The position numbers and the translations under genes were made by a program. The notes under the pieces are model-generated. The model saw only the letters and a list, made by a program, of their open reading frames with translations. It did not search any database and had not been told where the DNA came from. From Pararhodobacter zhoushanensis (lineage in GTDB: Bacteria > Pseudomonadota > Alphaproteobacteria > Rhodobacterales > Rhodobacteraceae): a stretch of DNA of 64,000 bases. The stretch spans positions 186,001 to 250,000 of the forward strand of contig NZ_REEZ01000005.1 in the NCBI RefSeq assembly GCF_003990445.1. Reading direction: 5' to 3'. Positions 49,172 to 60,122 of this stretch are shown piece by piece. Position 1 is the first letter of the stretch, and each line of letters begins with the position of its first letter.

Positions 49172-50158
49172 GTGCCGCGAAACATAGTCTTTGCCGCAGA
49201 ATGGGACGATCGCCAGGCAGAACTGCGCGGAGACGCGGATCGTTTGAGCGCGCTTCTTGGTGATTCGGCGACGCGGATCCTGCCGGTCTGGCGTGGCCGT
49301 CCGCTGATCTGGGGCGAGGCCGAGGCGACCGCCGTCTGGCTGGCACCGGGTCACGCTGTGCTGGACGATGCCGGGGCCGATCTGATCTTTCTGGGCACCC
49401 ATCAGGGCCACGCGCGTTTCGTGGCCGATGTGTCGTCCTGGGTGCCCGCCGGTCTGGACGAGGCCGCGATGTCCGGCTTTTTCGACGCGACCGAGTACAG
49501 CCACCCCAGCCTGCCCGACGATCACCGCTATGCCGATCTGCGCGGGCTGATGGCGCGGCTGGACCCGGTCGACGCGGCCATGGCCGCGACCGCGCGCGGT
49601 TTGCTGAACTGGCACCGTTCGCATCGGTTCTGTTCGTCCTGTGGTCAGCCCAGCGATGCGGCGCAGGGGGGCTGGCAGCGCATCTGCCCGTCCTGCCGGG
49701 CGGTGCATTTCCCGCGGACCGATCCGGCGGTTATCATGCTGGTGCAGCACGGCGATACGGTGCTGCTGGGCCGTTCTCCGGGCTGGCCCGAGGGGATGTA
49801 TTCGACGCTGGCAGGGTTCGTGGAACCCGGTGAATCGCTGGAAGCCGCCGTGCGGCGTGAGGTGTTCGAGGAAACTAGCGTCCGTGTCGAGCGGGTGTCC
49901 TATGTCGCCTCGCAGCCCTGGCCGTGGCCCAGCAATCTGATGCTGGGATTCGTGGCCGAGGCGGTGAGCAAAGACATCACGCTGGATCACGAGCTGGAAG
50001 ACGCGCTGTGGATCACCCGTGACGAGTTGGCGCAAGTGATGGCAGGTGAGCATCCGCGCATTCGCCGCCCGCGCAAGGGTGCCATCGCGCAAGAGCTGAT
50101 GGCCCGCTGGCTGGCCCAAGAGATCGGCTTCGCGCCGCAGACCGACGCTGAAGACTGA
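49172..50158 (+). CDS. nudC: NADH pyrophosphatase (NudC-type Nudix hydrolase)
   Basis: NudC cleaves NAD(H) to NMN(H) and AMP and removes NAD caps from RNA in some bacteria. A zinc ribbon F-C-S-S-C-G ... C-P-S-C lies near residues 150-172. The Nudix box G-F-V-E-P-G-E-S-L-E-A-A-V-R-R-E-V-F-E-E-T starts near residue 212, followed by S-Q-P-W-P-W-P (the NADH-type SQPWPFPxS signature). The start is GTG 49172 after AGGGGG. The 328-residue length is normal. Confidence 0.94.
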   Translation: MPRNIVFAAEWDDRQAELRGDADRLSALLGDSATRILPVWRGRPLIWGEAEATAVWLAPGHAVLDDAGADLIFLGTHQGHARFVADVSSWVPAGLDEAAMSGFFDATEYSHPSLPDDHRYADLRGLMARLDPVDAAMAATARGLLNWHRSHRFCSSCGQPSDAAQGGWQRICPSCRAVHFPRTDPAVIMLVQHGDTVLLGRSPGWPEGMYSTLAGFVEPGESLEAAVRREVFEETSVRVERVSYVASQPWPWPSNLMLGFVAEAVSKDITLDHELEDALWITRDELAQVMAGEHPRIRRPRKGAIAQELMARWLAQEIGFAPQTDAED

Positions 50159-50172
50159 CAAGGAGCACCGCT

Positions 50173-50601
50173 TTGGACATTGACGCCACCAAGGATTTCA
50201 AGCGCCCGCGCGCTCAGGTCTTGGAGAAATTCCGCGATCCCGCCCGCTTCGAGTCGGTGATGCGCGATATGAAGATCGAGGCCGAGCGCACCGGCGAGCC
50301 GCCGAGTGCGACCTGGGCCTGCTCGGTTCAGTGGCGCGAGGAACCGCGGCGCTTTGCTGCCGGGTTGGTGGAAACGGCGGCGGCGGAAACCATGGTGATG
50401 CAGTTCACCTCGGATCTGGCCGATGCGCAGATCACGATGGATTTCTACGACCTGCCCGATGGCGGCTGCCGGGTGATCGGCAAGGGTGTGGTCAGCGCGC
50501 GAACGATCATGGCCAAGCTGGCGCTGCAATCCATGCGGCTGGTGCGCGGCAAGGCCGAAGAGCGGCTGACGCGGCTGATCTTCAACATGGGTCGCCCCTG
50601 A
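50173..50601 (+). CDS. SRPBCC-family protein
   Basis: The 142-residue polypeptide starts at TTG 50173, with AAGGAG upstream. It has an SRPBCC-like opening (R-A-Q-V-L-E-K-F-R-D-P-A-R-F-E-S-V-M) and beta strands followed by a C-terminal helix (T-I-M-A-K-L-A-L-Q-S-M-R-L). No ligand or function is recognised. It lies 14 nt after nudC in the same direction. Confidence 0.65.
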   Translation: MDIDATKDFKRPRAQVLEKFRDPARFESVMRDMKIEAERTGEPPSATWACSVQWREEPRRFAAGLVETAAAETMVMQFTSDLADAQITMDFYDLPDGGCRVIGKGVVSARTIMAKLALQSMRLVRGKAEERLTRLIFNMGRP

Positions 50602-50617
50602 CCCCGCTGCGGCGGGA

Positions 50618-52096
<1,479 letters not shown>

Positions 52097-52207
52097 GCTG
52101 TGCTCCTCTTTGGGCGCAAGACTAACGGCAGGGCGGGTGCCGTCAACAGAGGGTGACAGGCGAAGGGGCTTCTGCTTTGCTGACGACACGTCACAGGTGA
52201 GGCCCCG

Positions 52208-53164
52208 ATGAGCATTGATTTCCAACCCGCTTCCGGCTTTGTGCTGCCGCGCTATGCCGGGATCGCCACCTTCATGCGGCTGCCGCATATCGGGCTGGAT
52301 GACCCGCGTCTGGGTGAGGTGCAGGTCGGCCTGATCGGCGCGCCCTGGGATGGCGGCACGACCAACCGGCCCGGCCCGCGCCATGGGCCGCGGCAGTTGC
52401 GCGATGCTTCAACGATGATCCGCGCGCAGCACGGCATCACCGGGGTGCGGCCCTTCGAGGCGATGAACTGCGCCGATCTGGGCGATGTCGCGCCCAATCC
52501 GGCCGATGTGCAAGACAGCCTGCGGCGGATGACGGAATTTTACACGCGGGTGCGTGCGGCCAGGATCATCCCGCTGACCGCCGGCGGAGACCATCTGTGC
52601 ACCCTGCCGATCTTGCGCGCCCTGGCGGCGGATCGCCCGCTGGGGATGATCCATTTCGACAGCCACACCGACCTGTTCCACAGCTATTTCGGCGGCCAGA
52701 TGTATACCCATGGCACACCGTTCCGCCGCGCGGTGGAAGAGGGGCTGCTGGACCCGCACCGCGTCTGCATGATCGGCATTCGCGGTACGGCCTATGACAG
52801 CGAAGACCGCGATTTTGCCAAGGCGGTCGGCATCCGGGTGATCCCGATCGAAGACTTCCACAAACGCGGGGTCGAGGATGTGATGGCCGAGGCCCGCAGC
52901 ATCGCGGGAACAGGTGACACATACGTCAGCTATGACATTGATTTCGTCGACCCCGCCTATGCGCCGGGCACCGGCACGCCCGAGGTCGGCGGTCCGACCT
53001 CGTGGCAGGCACTGGAATGCGCGCGGCTGCTGGGCGGGGTGACGATCGTCGGCGCGGATCTGGTCGAGGTCTCGCCACCGTTTGACCCTGCGGGGGGCAC
53101 GGCCTTTCTGGGCGTGTCCTTGATGTTCGAAATGCTCTGCGCCATCGTGATGGCGCATCAATAG
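52208..53164 (+). CDS. speB: agmatinase/ureohydrolase family protein (SpeB-like)
   Basis: These dinuclear-manganese enzymes hydrolyse guanidino compounds such as agmatine or guanidinobutyrate to urea and an amine. The metal-binding stretches are [15 protein letters not shown], and [18 protein letters not shown]. The 318-residue length is typical. The substrate (agmatine versus guanidinobutyrate or other) cannot be settled. It is followed 8 nt later by an SDR. Confidence 0.9.
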   Translation: MSIDFQPASGFVLPRYAGIATFMRLPHIGLDDPRLGEVQVGLIGAPWDGGTTNRPGPRHGPRQLRDASTMIRAQHGITGVRPFEAMNCADLGDVAPNPADVQDSLRRMTEFYTRVRAARIIPLTAGGDHLCTLPILRALAADRPLGMIHFDSHTDLFHSYFGGQMYTHGTPFRRAVEEGLLDPHRVCMIGIRGTAYDSEDRDFAKAVGIRVIPIEDFHKRGVEDVMAEARSIAGTGDTYVSYDIDFVDPAYAPGTGTPEVGGPTSWQALECARLLGGVTIVGADLVEVSPPFDPAGGTAFLGVSLMFEMLCAIVMAHQ

Positions 53165-53172
53165 GAGTTGGT

Positions 53173-53922
53173 ATGCTGAAAACCGCCCTCGTGACCGGCG
53201 CCGCGCGCGGCATCGGTCTGGCCACGACGAAACTGTTTCTGGAAGCGGGCTGGCAGGTCGCGATGATCGACCGCGACCTGCCCGAACTCGACAGCAGCGC
53301 CGCCGAGCTGGAGAACGCCGAGCACTTCGCCTGCGACGTCTCGATCCCGGAGGAGGTGGCGGCCACCGTCGCGCAGGTGCTCAAACGCTTCGGTCGGATC
53401 GACGCGCTGGTCAACAACGCGGGTGTCGCGGATTTCGGCCCGATTGAGGACACGACGTTCGAGCGCTGGCGGCGGGTGATGAGCACCAATCTGGACGGGG
53501 TGTTCCTGATGTCGCAAGAAACCATCCCGGCACTGAAGGAGACCAAAGGCGCGATCGTCAACATCGCCTCGATCAGCGGGTTGCGGGCGTCGACGCTGCG
53601 GGTGGCCTATGGCACGTCCAAGGCGGCAGTGATCCAGCTGACGAAACAACAGGCGGCGGAATTGGGGGAATACGGCATCCGCTGCAATTGCGTCTGCCCG
53701 GGGCCGGTGCGCACCAAGCTGGCAATGGCGGTGCACAGCCAGGAGATCATCGACGCCTATCACGACGCGATCCCGCTGAACCGCTACGGCACCGAGCGCG
53801 AGATCGCCGAGGTGATCGTGTTCCTGTGCTCGGAGAAAGCGAGCTACGTGACCGGCCAGATCGTTGCGGCAGACGGCGGGTTCGAAAGCACGGGGGTGGG
53901 GCTGCCGGCGCTGCGCAGCTAG
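53173..53922 (+). CDS. short-chain dehydrogenase/reductase
   Basis: This is a classical 249-residue SDR. It has T-G-A-A-R-G-I-G (cofactor site), N-N-A-G, the catalytic Ser in N-I-A-S-I-S-G, and Y-G-T-S-K (Tyr/Lys), with a typical C-terminal G-Q-I-V-A-A-D-G-G-F. The Arg/Asp context (M-I-D-R-D) favours NAD(H). It sits in an operon with the ureohydrolase, which suggests oxidation of the same compound's product, but the substrate is unknown. Confidence 0.88.
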   Translation: MLKTALVTGAARGIGLATTKLFLEAGWQVAMIDRDLPELDSSAAELENAEHFACDVSIPEEVAATVAQVLKRFGRIDALVNNAGVADFGPIEDTTFERWRRVMSTNLDGVFLMSQETIPALKETKGAIVNIASISGLRASTLRVAYGTSKAAVIQLTKQQAAELGEYGIRCNCVCPGPVRTKLAMAVHSQEIIDAYHDAIPLNRYGTEREIAEVIVFLCSEKASYVTGQIVAADGGFESTGVGLPALRS

Positions 53923-53982
53923 CGAGGGGTTTCGCCCTCGACCGAAACGGCTGCCGCCGCCGCGCCCTCGGGCGACCGGGCA

Positions 53983-54091
53983 GGGGGGCCTTGCCCCCCT
54001 CTTGGCCTGACGGCCAATTCACCCCCCAGGATATTTAAGGACAGATGATAAGGGTTCGTTAACCCTGTTTCATTTTCTGTCTGAAAATATC
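53983..54091. repeat. composite structured repeat, copy 2
   Basis: Same parts as copy 1: GGGGGGC / GCCCCCC hairpin (53983-53989, 53993-53999), CTTGGCCTGACGGCC motif, C-rich bridge, then GGATATTT ... AAATATC arms (54030-54036 pairing with 54085-54091), a middle stem GACAGA / TCTGTC (54040-54045, 54076-54081) and inner AGGGTT-CGTT-AACCCT (54051-54066). The stem sequences differ from copy 1 but the architecture agrees. Confidence 0.65.
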
Positions 54092-54103
54092 GATGGGGGG
54101 GCC

Positions 54104-54570
54104 AATTCATAGGACCGACCGTTTGCGCCTTGCGACCGCCGCCCGGTTTTGCCATTGTAGCGCCGCACCTCGCGGTCGATGATCCGCAGCGCCTCCGCTC
54201 TCTCGACAGGCCGGACGCTGCCTGCCGCGCGCGCACCCGGTTTGTGCCCTGCATAAGCGCCCTTGAACTCTGGCCGGCCATCAAGCGCGCGGGACAAGGT
54301 AGCGAACACTCGCTCTGCGATTTTTGACTTGCCGCCAGAGTGATCGGGTCCACTGGGCAGGGCGAAGTGCAGCCGGATGCCCATAAACTTGCAGATGCCC
54401 GGCAAAGGCAGTGCCGTTGTCCGTACAGAGGCGGTCGAAGATGCCGAACGTCTCGCAGGTCTTCTTGATCAGCCGCACCGTGTCGGTGGCAGTCTCGCTT
54501 GCTGCCAGCTCTCAGCCCAGAATGAAGTTCGACGCTACGTCCGTGAAAACCGCTATGGCGGTGCTGGTCC
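54104..54570 (-). pseudogene. decayed Mu-like DDE transposase remnant
   Basis: Minus-strand fragments read A-V-F-T-D-V-A-S-N-F-I-L-G-stop-E-L-A-A-S-E-T, then R-L-I-K-K-T-C-E-T-F-G-I-F, then L-C-T-D-N-G-T-A-F-A-G, and in another frame K-S-K-I-A-E-R-V-F-A-T-L, R-P-E-F-K-G-A-Y-A-G-H and T-G-R-R-S-Q-G-A-N-G-R-S-Y-E. These correspond to the catalytic core (both Asp) and downstream domain of Mu-type transposases. An internal TGA (54512-54514) and a frameshift near 54395-54405 prove decay. The fragment ends against the hairpin repeat; 54571-54683 shows nothing else. Confidence 0.72.
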
Positions 54571-54683
54571 TTCGGATCAGAAGGCGATCATGCGACACCC
54601 CCGATCTTCGCATCGGTCGGGGGCAAATGTTCTGCAGCGATATGATCAAGAGGCCCCGAGAGTATCCGGCAGGGTCTGACCAC

Positions 54684-56057
54684 TTAAGGGCCGATGGCCG
54701 GTAGCATCACCTCGACAATCAGGCCCGGTCGGTTGTCGCGCAGCGCGACGCGGCCCTGGTGCTTCTCGACAATCGCCCGCACCAGCGCCAGTCCCAACCC
54801 GTTGCCGGGTTTCGAGCGGCTGGGATCGAGCCGGAAGAAGGGTTCGAACACCCGCTCCATCGATGCTGCGGGAATGCCCGGCCCGGTATCGGCGACTGTG
54901 AAGCGCAGGGCGGGACCGTCGCGCTCCAGCCGAACGGCGATCCGGTTGCCCATGGACCCATGGGTCACGGCATTCTGCAACAGATTCACCACCAGCTGCT
55001 GCAGCATCTGCGCGTCGCCGGTCACCCCGTAATCCGACCCGGCCTCGGCCGCGAAGGACAGGCTTTGCCCCTCGTCCTCGGCAATGAGGGCGAAAGTTTC
55101 GACCAATTCGGCGGTCAGGGACCGCAGATCGACACGGGCAATCAGCGGTGCGTCGCCTGAGGTCTCGATCCGCGAGAGTTGCAGGTAGGAATCGAAAATA
55201 ACGCGCATGCGTTCGAGTTCGACCTGCGTATCGCTCATGGCCTCTGTCGGGTCCTCCCCCTGTTCGACCCGCTCCATAGCGCGGCCGAGTGAGAGATAGG
55301 CGCGGCCCAGTGGCGATTTCAGGTCATGGGCTGCAGCGGCGGCAGTGTTCCGCGTCGTCGCGATCATCCGCGACAGCCGGTCGAAATGCAGGTTCATCTG
55401 CCGGGCGATGCGGTCGATCTGCGTGCTGCCGCCACGGTCCGAGATGCGCACCGCTGTATCGCCCTCGCTGGTTTTCGACAGCGCTGTCTCGATGTCGCGC
55501 AGGCGCCGCAGGCTCTTGCTGCTCAGGTAATATCCGACGGAGAGCATGGTCAGAACGATGAGGAAACCGCTCAGTGTCAGGGTACGGAACAGCAGGATCT
55601 TGGTCCGATAGAGCAGATCCAGCCGCTCGCCCACCACCAGCAGGTTTTCCCCCAACCGAGCGGCGACATAAATATACTCCTGCGTGACCGCCCCGGTCGC
55701 GGCAGCGGCATGGTCGAGGGGGCCGACCTGCAGCCCCTCGCTCGCCGGGCGGGTCATGATGTTGCCGGCAATGAAGGCACCCTCTGCCCCGAACAACGCT
55801 GCCGCGTGATGCCCGCCCGAGGCCACGCGCGACAGGGTGGAGATGGTTGCGGCGATCTGAGCGTCGCCGTCGATCGCGTGTTCAGCGGCCACGATGTCCC
55901 AGCGTTGGTGCACGTCATCGCCCAACTCGGCGATCAGGCTCTGGTTGACAGAGGTGATCGTTACCCAGCCGAAGAGCAGCAACACCACGACAAAGGCGAC
56001 GGCCGAGCGCAGGACGGCCGAGAAGGCTGCGCCCGAAAGGATATCACCGCGGTCCAT
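54684..56057 (-). CDS. two-component sensor histidine kinase
   Basis: The 457-residue kinase has a first helix (V-A-F-V-V-V-L-L-L-F-G-W-V), a periplasmic sensor domain of about 130 residues, a second helix (residues 155-180), HAMP-like region and the catalytic domains. The phospho-acceptor is in A-H-D-L-K-S-P-L, with N-L-L-Q-N-A-V-T-H-G (N box) and D-T-G-P-G-I-P, G-N-G-L-G-L-A-L (G boxes). The ATG overlaps the response-regulator stop by 14 nt. The stimulus is unknown; envelope or acid stress is inferred from HdeD and MprF next door. Confidence 0.9.
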   Translation of the reverse strand: MDRGDILSGAAFSAVLRSAVAFVVVLLLFGWVTITSVNQSLIAELGDDVHQRWDIVAAEHAIDGDAQIAATISTLSRVASGGHHAAALFGAEGAFIAGNIMTRPASEGLQVGPLDHAAAATGAVTQEYIYVAARLGENLLVVGERLDLLYRTKILLFRTLTLSGFLIVLTMLSVGYYLSSKSLRRLRDIETALSKTSEGDTAVRISDRGGSTQIDRIARQMNLHFDRLSRMIATTRNTAAAAAHDLKSPLGRAYLSLGRAMERVEQGEDPTEAMSDTQVELERMRVIFDSYLQLSRIETSGDAPLIARVDLRSLTAELVETFALIAEDEGQSLSFAAEAGSDYGVTGDAQMLQQLVVNLLQNAVTHGSMGNRIAVRLERDGPALRFTVADTGPGIPAASMERVFEPFFRLDPSRSKPGNGLGLALVRAIVEKHQGRVALRDNRPGLIVEVMLPAIGP

Positions 56058-56721
56058 GCATCGTATACCCGGTGTTGCGGATCGTGTGGATCAGCGGCGT
56101 ATCGAAGGGTTTGTCGACCTTGGCGCGCAGCCGGCTCATATGGGTCTCGACCACGGTGGTGTTGGGTTCGAAATTGAAATTCCAGACCCGTTCCAGCAGC
56201 AAGGTTCGCGTCACTACGCGCCCGGCATTGCGCATCAGAATTTCCAGAATGCTGAATTCCTTGCTGTGAAGCTCGATCACGCTGCCCTGGCGGGTGGCCG
56301 TGCGCGACAGCAGGTCCAGCGTCAGGTCGTGGACACTCAAGGTCCGCTCGACCTTGGTTTCGGTCTTGCGCCGGACGATGGCGTCGATCCGGGCCACGAG
56401 TTCCGAGAAATGGAACGGCTTGGTCAGGTAATCATCGCTGCCCGCTGCCAGCCCTTCGACCCGGTCGTCGACCTGCCCTAGCGCGGTCAGGAACAGCACC
56501 GGCAGCGATGACTTCGAGGCCCGGAGCGCCTTCAGCACCGACAGACCGTCCATGCCCGGCAGCATCCGGTCCAGGATCACCACATCGCAGCTGTTGTAGA
56601 GACAATAGCTGAGCGCGTCCCGGCCGTCCGCGACGTGATCGACGGAGTGGCCTTGTTCCGAGAGGCCGGCCACGATGTAATCGGCCAGTTTCGCATCGTC
56701 TTCGGCGAGCAGGATCTTCAT
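56044..56721 (-). CDS. OmpR-family response regulator
   Basis: The 225-residue regulator has the receiver acidic pair (A-E-D-D), phospho-Asp in V-I-L-D-R-M-L-P-G, T/S and Lys (L-T-A-L ... T-K-P-F), and a C-terminal winged helix with W-N-F-N-F-E-P-N-T-T-V-V-E-T-H-M-S-R-L-R. AAGGAG lies upstream of ATG 56721. It is divergent from HdeD across a short region rich in palindromes. Confidence 0.93.
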   Translation of the reverse strand: MKILLAEDDAKLADYIVAGLSEQGHSVDHVADGRDALSYCLYNSCDVVILDRMLPGMDGLSVLKALRASKSSLPVLFLTALGQVDDRVEGLAAGSDDYLTKPFHFSELVARIDAIVRRKTETKVERTLSVHDLTLDLLSRTATRQGSVIELHSKEFSILEILMRNAGRVVTRTLLLERVWNFNFEPNTTVVETHMSRLRAKVDKPFDTPLIHTIRNTGYTMHGPR

Positions 56722-56739
56722 GGGCGTCGTCTCCTTGCC

Positions 56740-56797
56740 CTCATTTAATGAGAAAGGTGCCCCCAGTGCCAGCGAAAGCGCTTTCTTTGCAAGAAAG
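56740..56797. promoter_or_regulatory. palindrome cluster between the response regulator and hdeD
   Basis: CTCATTTAATGAG (56740-56752) and the overlapping dyads GAAAGCGCTTTC (56774-56785) and CTTTCTT-TGC-AAGAAAG (56781-56797) are perfect dyads in the divergent promoter region. They are candidate binding sites for the adjacent response regulator. Confidence 0.5.
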
Positions 56798-56883
56798 TAA
56801 GGTTCGCGCGATTTTCGGGTGCGGGGGCGGGGCTATGGCTTGGGTGTCCGGTCGCGCCCACCGGCAGCACAGGAGCCAAAGCA

Positions 56884-57453
56884 ATGCCGACATTCCTGAC
56901 AAATCTTGCTTCGCCGATGCGTCCCCCCGACGCGCGATCCGGCCTCCATCGCCTGCGGGTGGTGGGCGGGATCCTCGTCGCTATCGGCCTCTTGGCCATC
57001 CTCCTGCCCACGGTCGCGACCTTGGCCGAGGAAGAGTTGGTGGCTTCGCTATTGACCCTCTGGGGAGCGGCCGGCCTGTGGTTTTCCTGGGCCATCCGGC
57101 CCAGTTCGGAATGGCGCTATGGCGTCGCAGGCTTCGGTCTCTTGTTCATTGCCGGCCTGGCGCTGGTCCTCTTCCCCGTCGCCGGGATCGCCGCGCTGAC
57201 CGTGGTAATGATGCTCTCCTTTCTGATGGAGGGGATTCTCTCGATCCTCTACGGGCTGCGCAGCAGCGCTCAGGTGTCGACCTGGGAGTGGCTGGTGTTC
57301 AGTGGGCTTTGTTCCTTCGCCGCTGGCCTCGTGATTCTCTTCGGCTGGCCCTGGACCGCCGGATGGACGCTGGGCCTGGTGATGGGGCTCAACTTCCTGT
57401 CGACTGGTTTGTCGCTGTTCATGTTGACGAAACCGGGCCGGGCGACGGGCTGA
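56884..57453 (+). CDS. hdeD: HdeD-family acid-resistance membrane protein
   Basis: The 189-residue protein has six hydrophobic helices and HdeD-type features: G-G-I-L-V-A-I-G-L-L-A-I near the start, L-L-F-I-A-G-L-A-L-V-L-F-P in the middle, and L-G-L-V-M-G-L-N-F-L-S-T-G near the end. HdeD proteins support high-density acid resistance by an unknown mechanism. CAGGAG precedes ATG 56884. It is the first gene of a plus-strand run that continues with mprF, DUF202, the rhomboid-like gene and cyoAB. Confidence 0.85.
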   Translation: MPTFLTNLASPMRPPDARSGLHRLRVVGGILVAIGLLAILLPTVATLAEEELVASLLTLWGAAGLWFSWAIRPSSEWRYGVAGFGLLFIAGLALVLFPVAGIAALTVVMMLSFLMEGILSILYGLRSSAQVSTWEWLVFSGLCSFAAGLVILFGWPWTAGWTLGLVMGLNFLSTGLSLFMLTKPGRATG

Positions 57454-57527
57454 GAGGCTTGCGGGCCGGGGGCAAAAGCAGGCCAAGATGGGGCGGTGTC
57501 GAATCGAGCTGACTGAGGAAGACCGGA

Positions 57528-60113
57528 ATGACCGCTAAGAGCCTGTCCCTGATCTCGCGGGCGATCCGGGTGATCGAACACCCGGCGATAAAGATTGCGA
57601 TTCCCGTGGTCGTGGGCCTGCTGGCGGTCTTCGTGCTGCACAAGCTGGCGAGCCATGTGAGCTGGGCCGATGTGAAATCCGACCTGTCGGGGGCGAAACC
57701 GGACGTGCTGCTGCTGGCGCTCGCCTGTACGGTGCTCAGTTTTGTCGGCATCGGCAGCTATGACTGGCTGAGCCTGCGCGCCGTCGCGCCGGGCCGGATG
57801 CCGGCATCCGTGCCCATCGTCGCCGGGGCGGCGGGCTATGCCGTCTCGGGCCTGTTGGGCGTGTCCTATCTGACCGGGACGGCGGTGCGTTACCGGGTCT
57901 ATTCCGCCTTCGGCCTCGATCTGGTCAAGATCACCGGCATCGTCGCCATCTCGTGGACCGGCTTCTTTTCGGCGCTGGTGCTGGGCTTTGGTGCGCTGCT
58001 GACCTTCCACCCGACCGGTCTGAGCGCGGTGGCCAACATCCCGCCAGGGGTCGAGACCGTGGCGGGCGTGGCGCTGCTCGCGGCCTTCGGCGGCTACCTG
58101 TTGTGGCTCGGCACCGGAAAGCGGCGCATCCGTTCGGGCGAAAAGTCTCTGGACCTGCCGGGGCCGCTGCAGGCGCTGAGCCTGACATTCGCCGGCGTCC
58201 TCGATGTCTCCGGCGCGGCGCTCACGCTCTACGTGCTGATGCCGCCGGATCTGGTGCCCAGCCTGCCGGTCTTCGCCACTGTCTTCATCGCGGCCGTGGG
58301 GCTCGGCATCCTCAGCCATGCTCCGGGCGGACTTGGCGCCTTCGAGGCGACGATCATCGCAGGCTTCGGCGCGGGCGGCCGTTCGGATGTTCTGGCCTCG
58401 CTGCTGCTCTACCGGCTGATCTACACCGTCCTGCCCTTCGCTATCGCCGCCTTCGGCCTCGCCCTTGCTGCCGCCCTGGCCCATCGCGGAAGGCTGCGCA
58501 GCACCGCGAACACGCTCTGGCACGCGCTGAAACCCGTGGTGCCGGTGCTGGCCTCGGCGCTGGCCATGCTGGCCGGGATCATGCTGCTGGTCTCGGGCTC
58601 GCTGCCGGCCGAGGGCACGCGGCTTGAGCTGTTGCGCGACCTTCTCCCGCTGGGCGTGATCGAGGTCTCGCATCTGGCCGGCAGCCTTGCCGGCGCGCTG
58701 CTGATCGTCGTGGCGGCGGGGCTGTACCGCAAGCTCTACCGTGCCTGGCTGGTGGCTATGGCGCTGATCGGGCTTGGCTTCATCGTCTCGCTGGCCAAGG
58801 GGCTTGATTGGGTCGAGGCGCTGTCGATGGCCGCCATGCTGATCGCCCTCGGGCTGCTGCGCCCGGCCTTCTACCGTGCCGAGGACAGCTCGCTCTTCCG
58901 GCTGGACCGGCGCTGGATTCTCAGCCTGCTGGTGCTGGCGGCAGCGGTCTTCTGGATCGGGCTTTTCGCCTATGATCATGTCGATTACCGCAATGCCTTG
59001 TGGTGGCAGTTCAGCTGGACAGGCGACGCCTCGCGCTTCCTGCGCGCCAGCCTCGTGGTGGCGGGGGTGCTGGCCGTGGTCACGGTCAATTCGCTGATCA
59101 ACCAGCGCCCCTCGCTGCACGAAACCCGGCAGATCCCCGACATCGTGCACCGGCTGGTGGCGGAAAGCGAGGATACCGAGGCCAATATCGCCCTGACCGG
59201 CGACAAGCTGTTCCTGGTCTCGCCCGACGAGAAGGCCTTCATCGCCTATGCCGATACCGGCGCCTCGCTCATCGCCAAGGGCGATCCGGTCGGCGAGCGC
59301 AAGGCGGGCGAGGCGCTGATCTGGTCGCTGCGCGAACGCGCCTATCGCAGCGGCAAGCGGGTCGCCTTTTACGCGGTCTCGCCGGCCTATCTGCCGACCT
59401 ATCTGGATCTCGGCCTCTCGATCCTCAAGATCGGCGAGGTGGCGCGGGTCGATCTGCGGGGCTTCACGCTGGACGGGTCGAAACGCAAGGATCTGCGGCA
59501 GGCCCGCAACCGCGCCGCGCGCGACAGTTTCACCTTCACGGTGATTTCCCGCGCCGAACTGGAGCCGGTGCTGCCCGATCTGCGGCGCATCTCGGACGCC
59601 TGGCTGGAGCGCAAGCAGGGCGAGGAAAAGGGCTTCTCCCTCGGCGCTTTCACCGAGGACTACATGCGCAATTTCGACGTGGCGGTGCTGCGCGACCCCG
59701 AGGGGCGGATCGTCGCCTTCGCCAACCTCTTTCAGGGCGCGAACCGGCACGAGCTGTCGCTCGACCTGATGCGTTACCTGCCCGAGGCGCCGAATTTCGC
59801 CATGGACGCGCTCTTCGCCGAAATGCTGCTCTGGGGCGCGGCGGCGGGGTTTCACTGGGCCTCGCTGGGGGCCGCGCCCTTCGCCGGGGTCGAGAACCGC
59901 GAGCTTGCGCCGCTCTGGAACCGGATCGGCGGCTTCATCTATGAACACGGCGAGCATTTCTACCGCTTCGAAGGGTTGCGCGCCTACAAGGAGAAATTCG
60001 ACCCGGTCTGGTCGCCGAATTACCTCGCCTGCCCCGGCGGGCTGGCCGCGCCGCGCATCCTCTACGAGGTCAATGTGCTGGTCTCGGGCGGGCTGCGCGG
60101 ACTGATGAAATAG
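57528..60113 (+). CDS. mprF: bifunctional lysylphosphatidylglycerol flippase/synthetase MprF
   Basis: MprF adds lysine (or another amino acid) from tRNA to phosphatidylglycerol and flips the product outward, lowering surface negative charge. The 861 residues comprise an N-terminal flippase of about 14 helices (residues 20-520) and a cytoplasmic GNAT-like synthase (about 540-861). The latter has G-K-R-V-A-F-Y-A-V-S, K-R-K-D-L-R-Q-A-R-N-R, W-L-E-R-K-Q-G-E-E-K-G-F-S and D-L-M-R-Y. GAGG is 8 nt before the start. Such genes aid survival under acid and cationic peptides. Confidence 0.93.
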   Translation: MTAKSLSLISRAIRVIEHPAIKIAIPVVVGLLAVFVLHKLASHVSWADVKSDLSGAKPDVLLLALACTVLSFVGIGSYDWLSLRAVAPGRMPASVPIVAGAAGYAVSGLLGVSYLTGTAVRYRVYSAFGLDLVKITGIVAISWTGFFSALVLGFGALLTFHPTGLSAVANIPPGVETVAGVALLAAFGGYLLWLGTGKRRIRSGEKSLDLPGPLQALSLTFAGVLDVSGAALTLYVLMPPDLVPSLPVFATVFIAAVGLGILSHAPGGLGAFEATIIAGFGAGGRSDVLASLLLYRLIYTVLPFAIAAFGLALAAALAHRGRLRSTANTLWHALKPVVPVLASALAMLAGIMLLVSGSLPAEGTRLELLRDLLPLGVIEVSHLAGSLAGALLIVVAAGLYRKLYRAWLVAMALIGLGFIVSLAKGLDWVEALSMAAMLIALGLLRPAFYRAEDSSLFRLDRRWILSLLVLAAAVFWIGLFAYDHVDYRNALWWQFSWTGDASRFLRASLVVAGVLAVVTVNSLINQRPSLHETRQIPDIVHRLVAESEDTEANIALTGDKLFLVSPDEKAFIAYADTGASLIAKGDPVGERKAGEALIWSLRERAYRSGKRVAFYAVSPAYLPTYLDLGLSILKIGEVARVDLRGFTLDGSKRKDLRQARNRAARDSFTFTVISRAELEPVLPDLRRISDAWLERKQGEEKGFSLGAFTEDYMRNFDVAVLRDPEGRIVAFANLFQGANRHELSLDLMRYLPEAPNFAMDALFAEMLLWGAAAGFHWASLGAAPFAGVENRELAPLWNRIGGFIYEHGEHFYRFEGLRAYKEKFDPVWSPNYLACPGGLAAPRILYEVNVLVSGGLRGLMK

Positions 60114-60122
60114 GAGCGGTGG

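Noticed and set aside
54104-54683. An intact insertion sequence or prophage
   Set aside because: Only one decayed transposase fragment with a stop and frameshift is present, with no terminal repeats or other phage genes.
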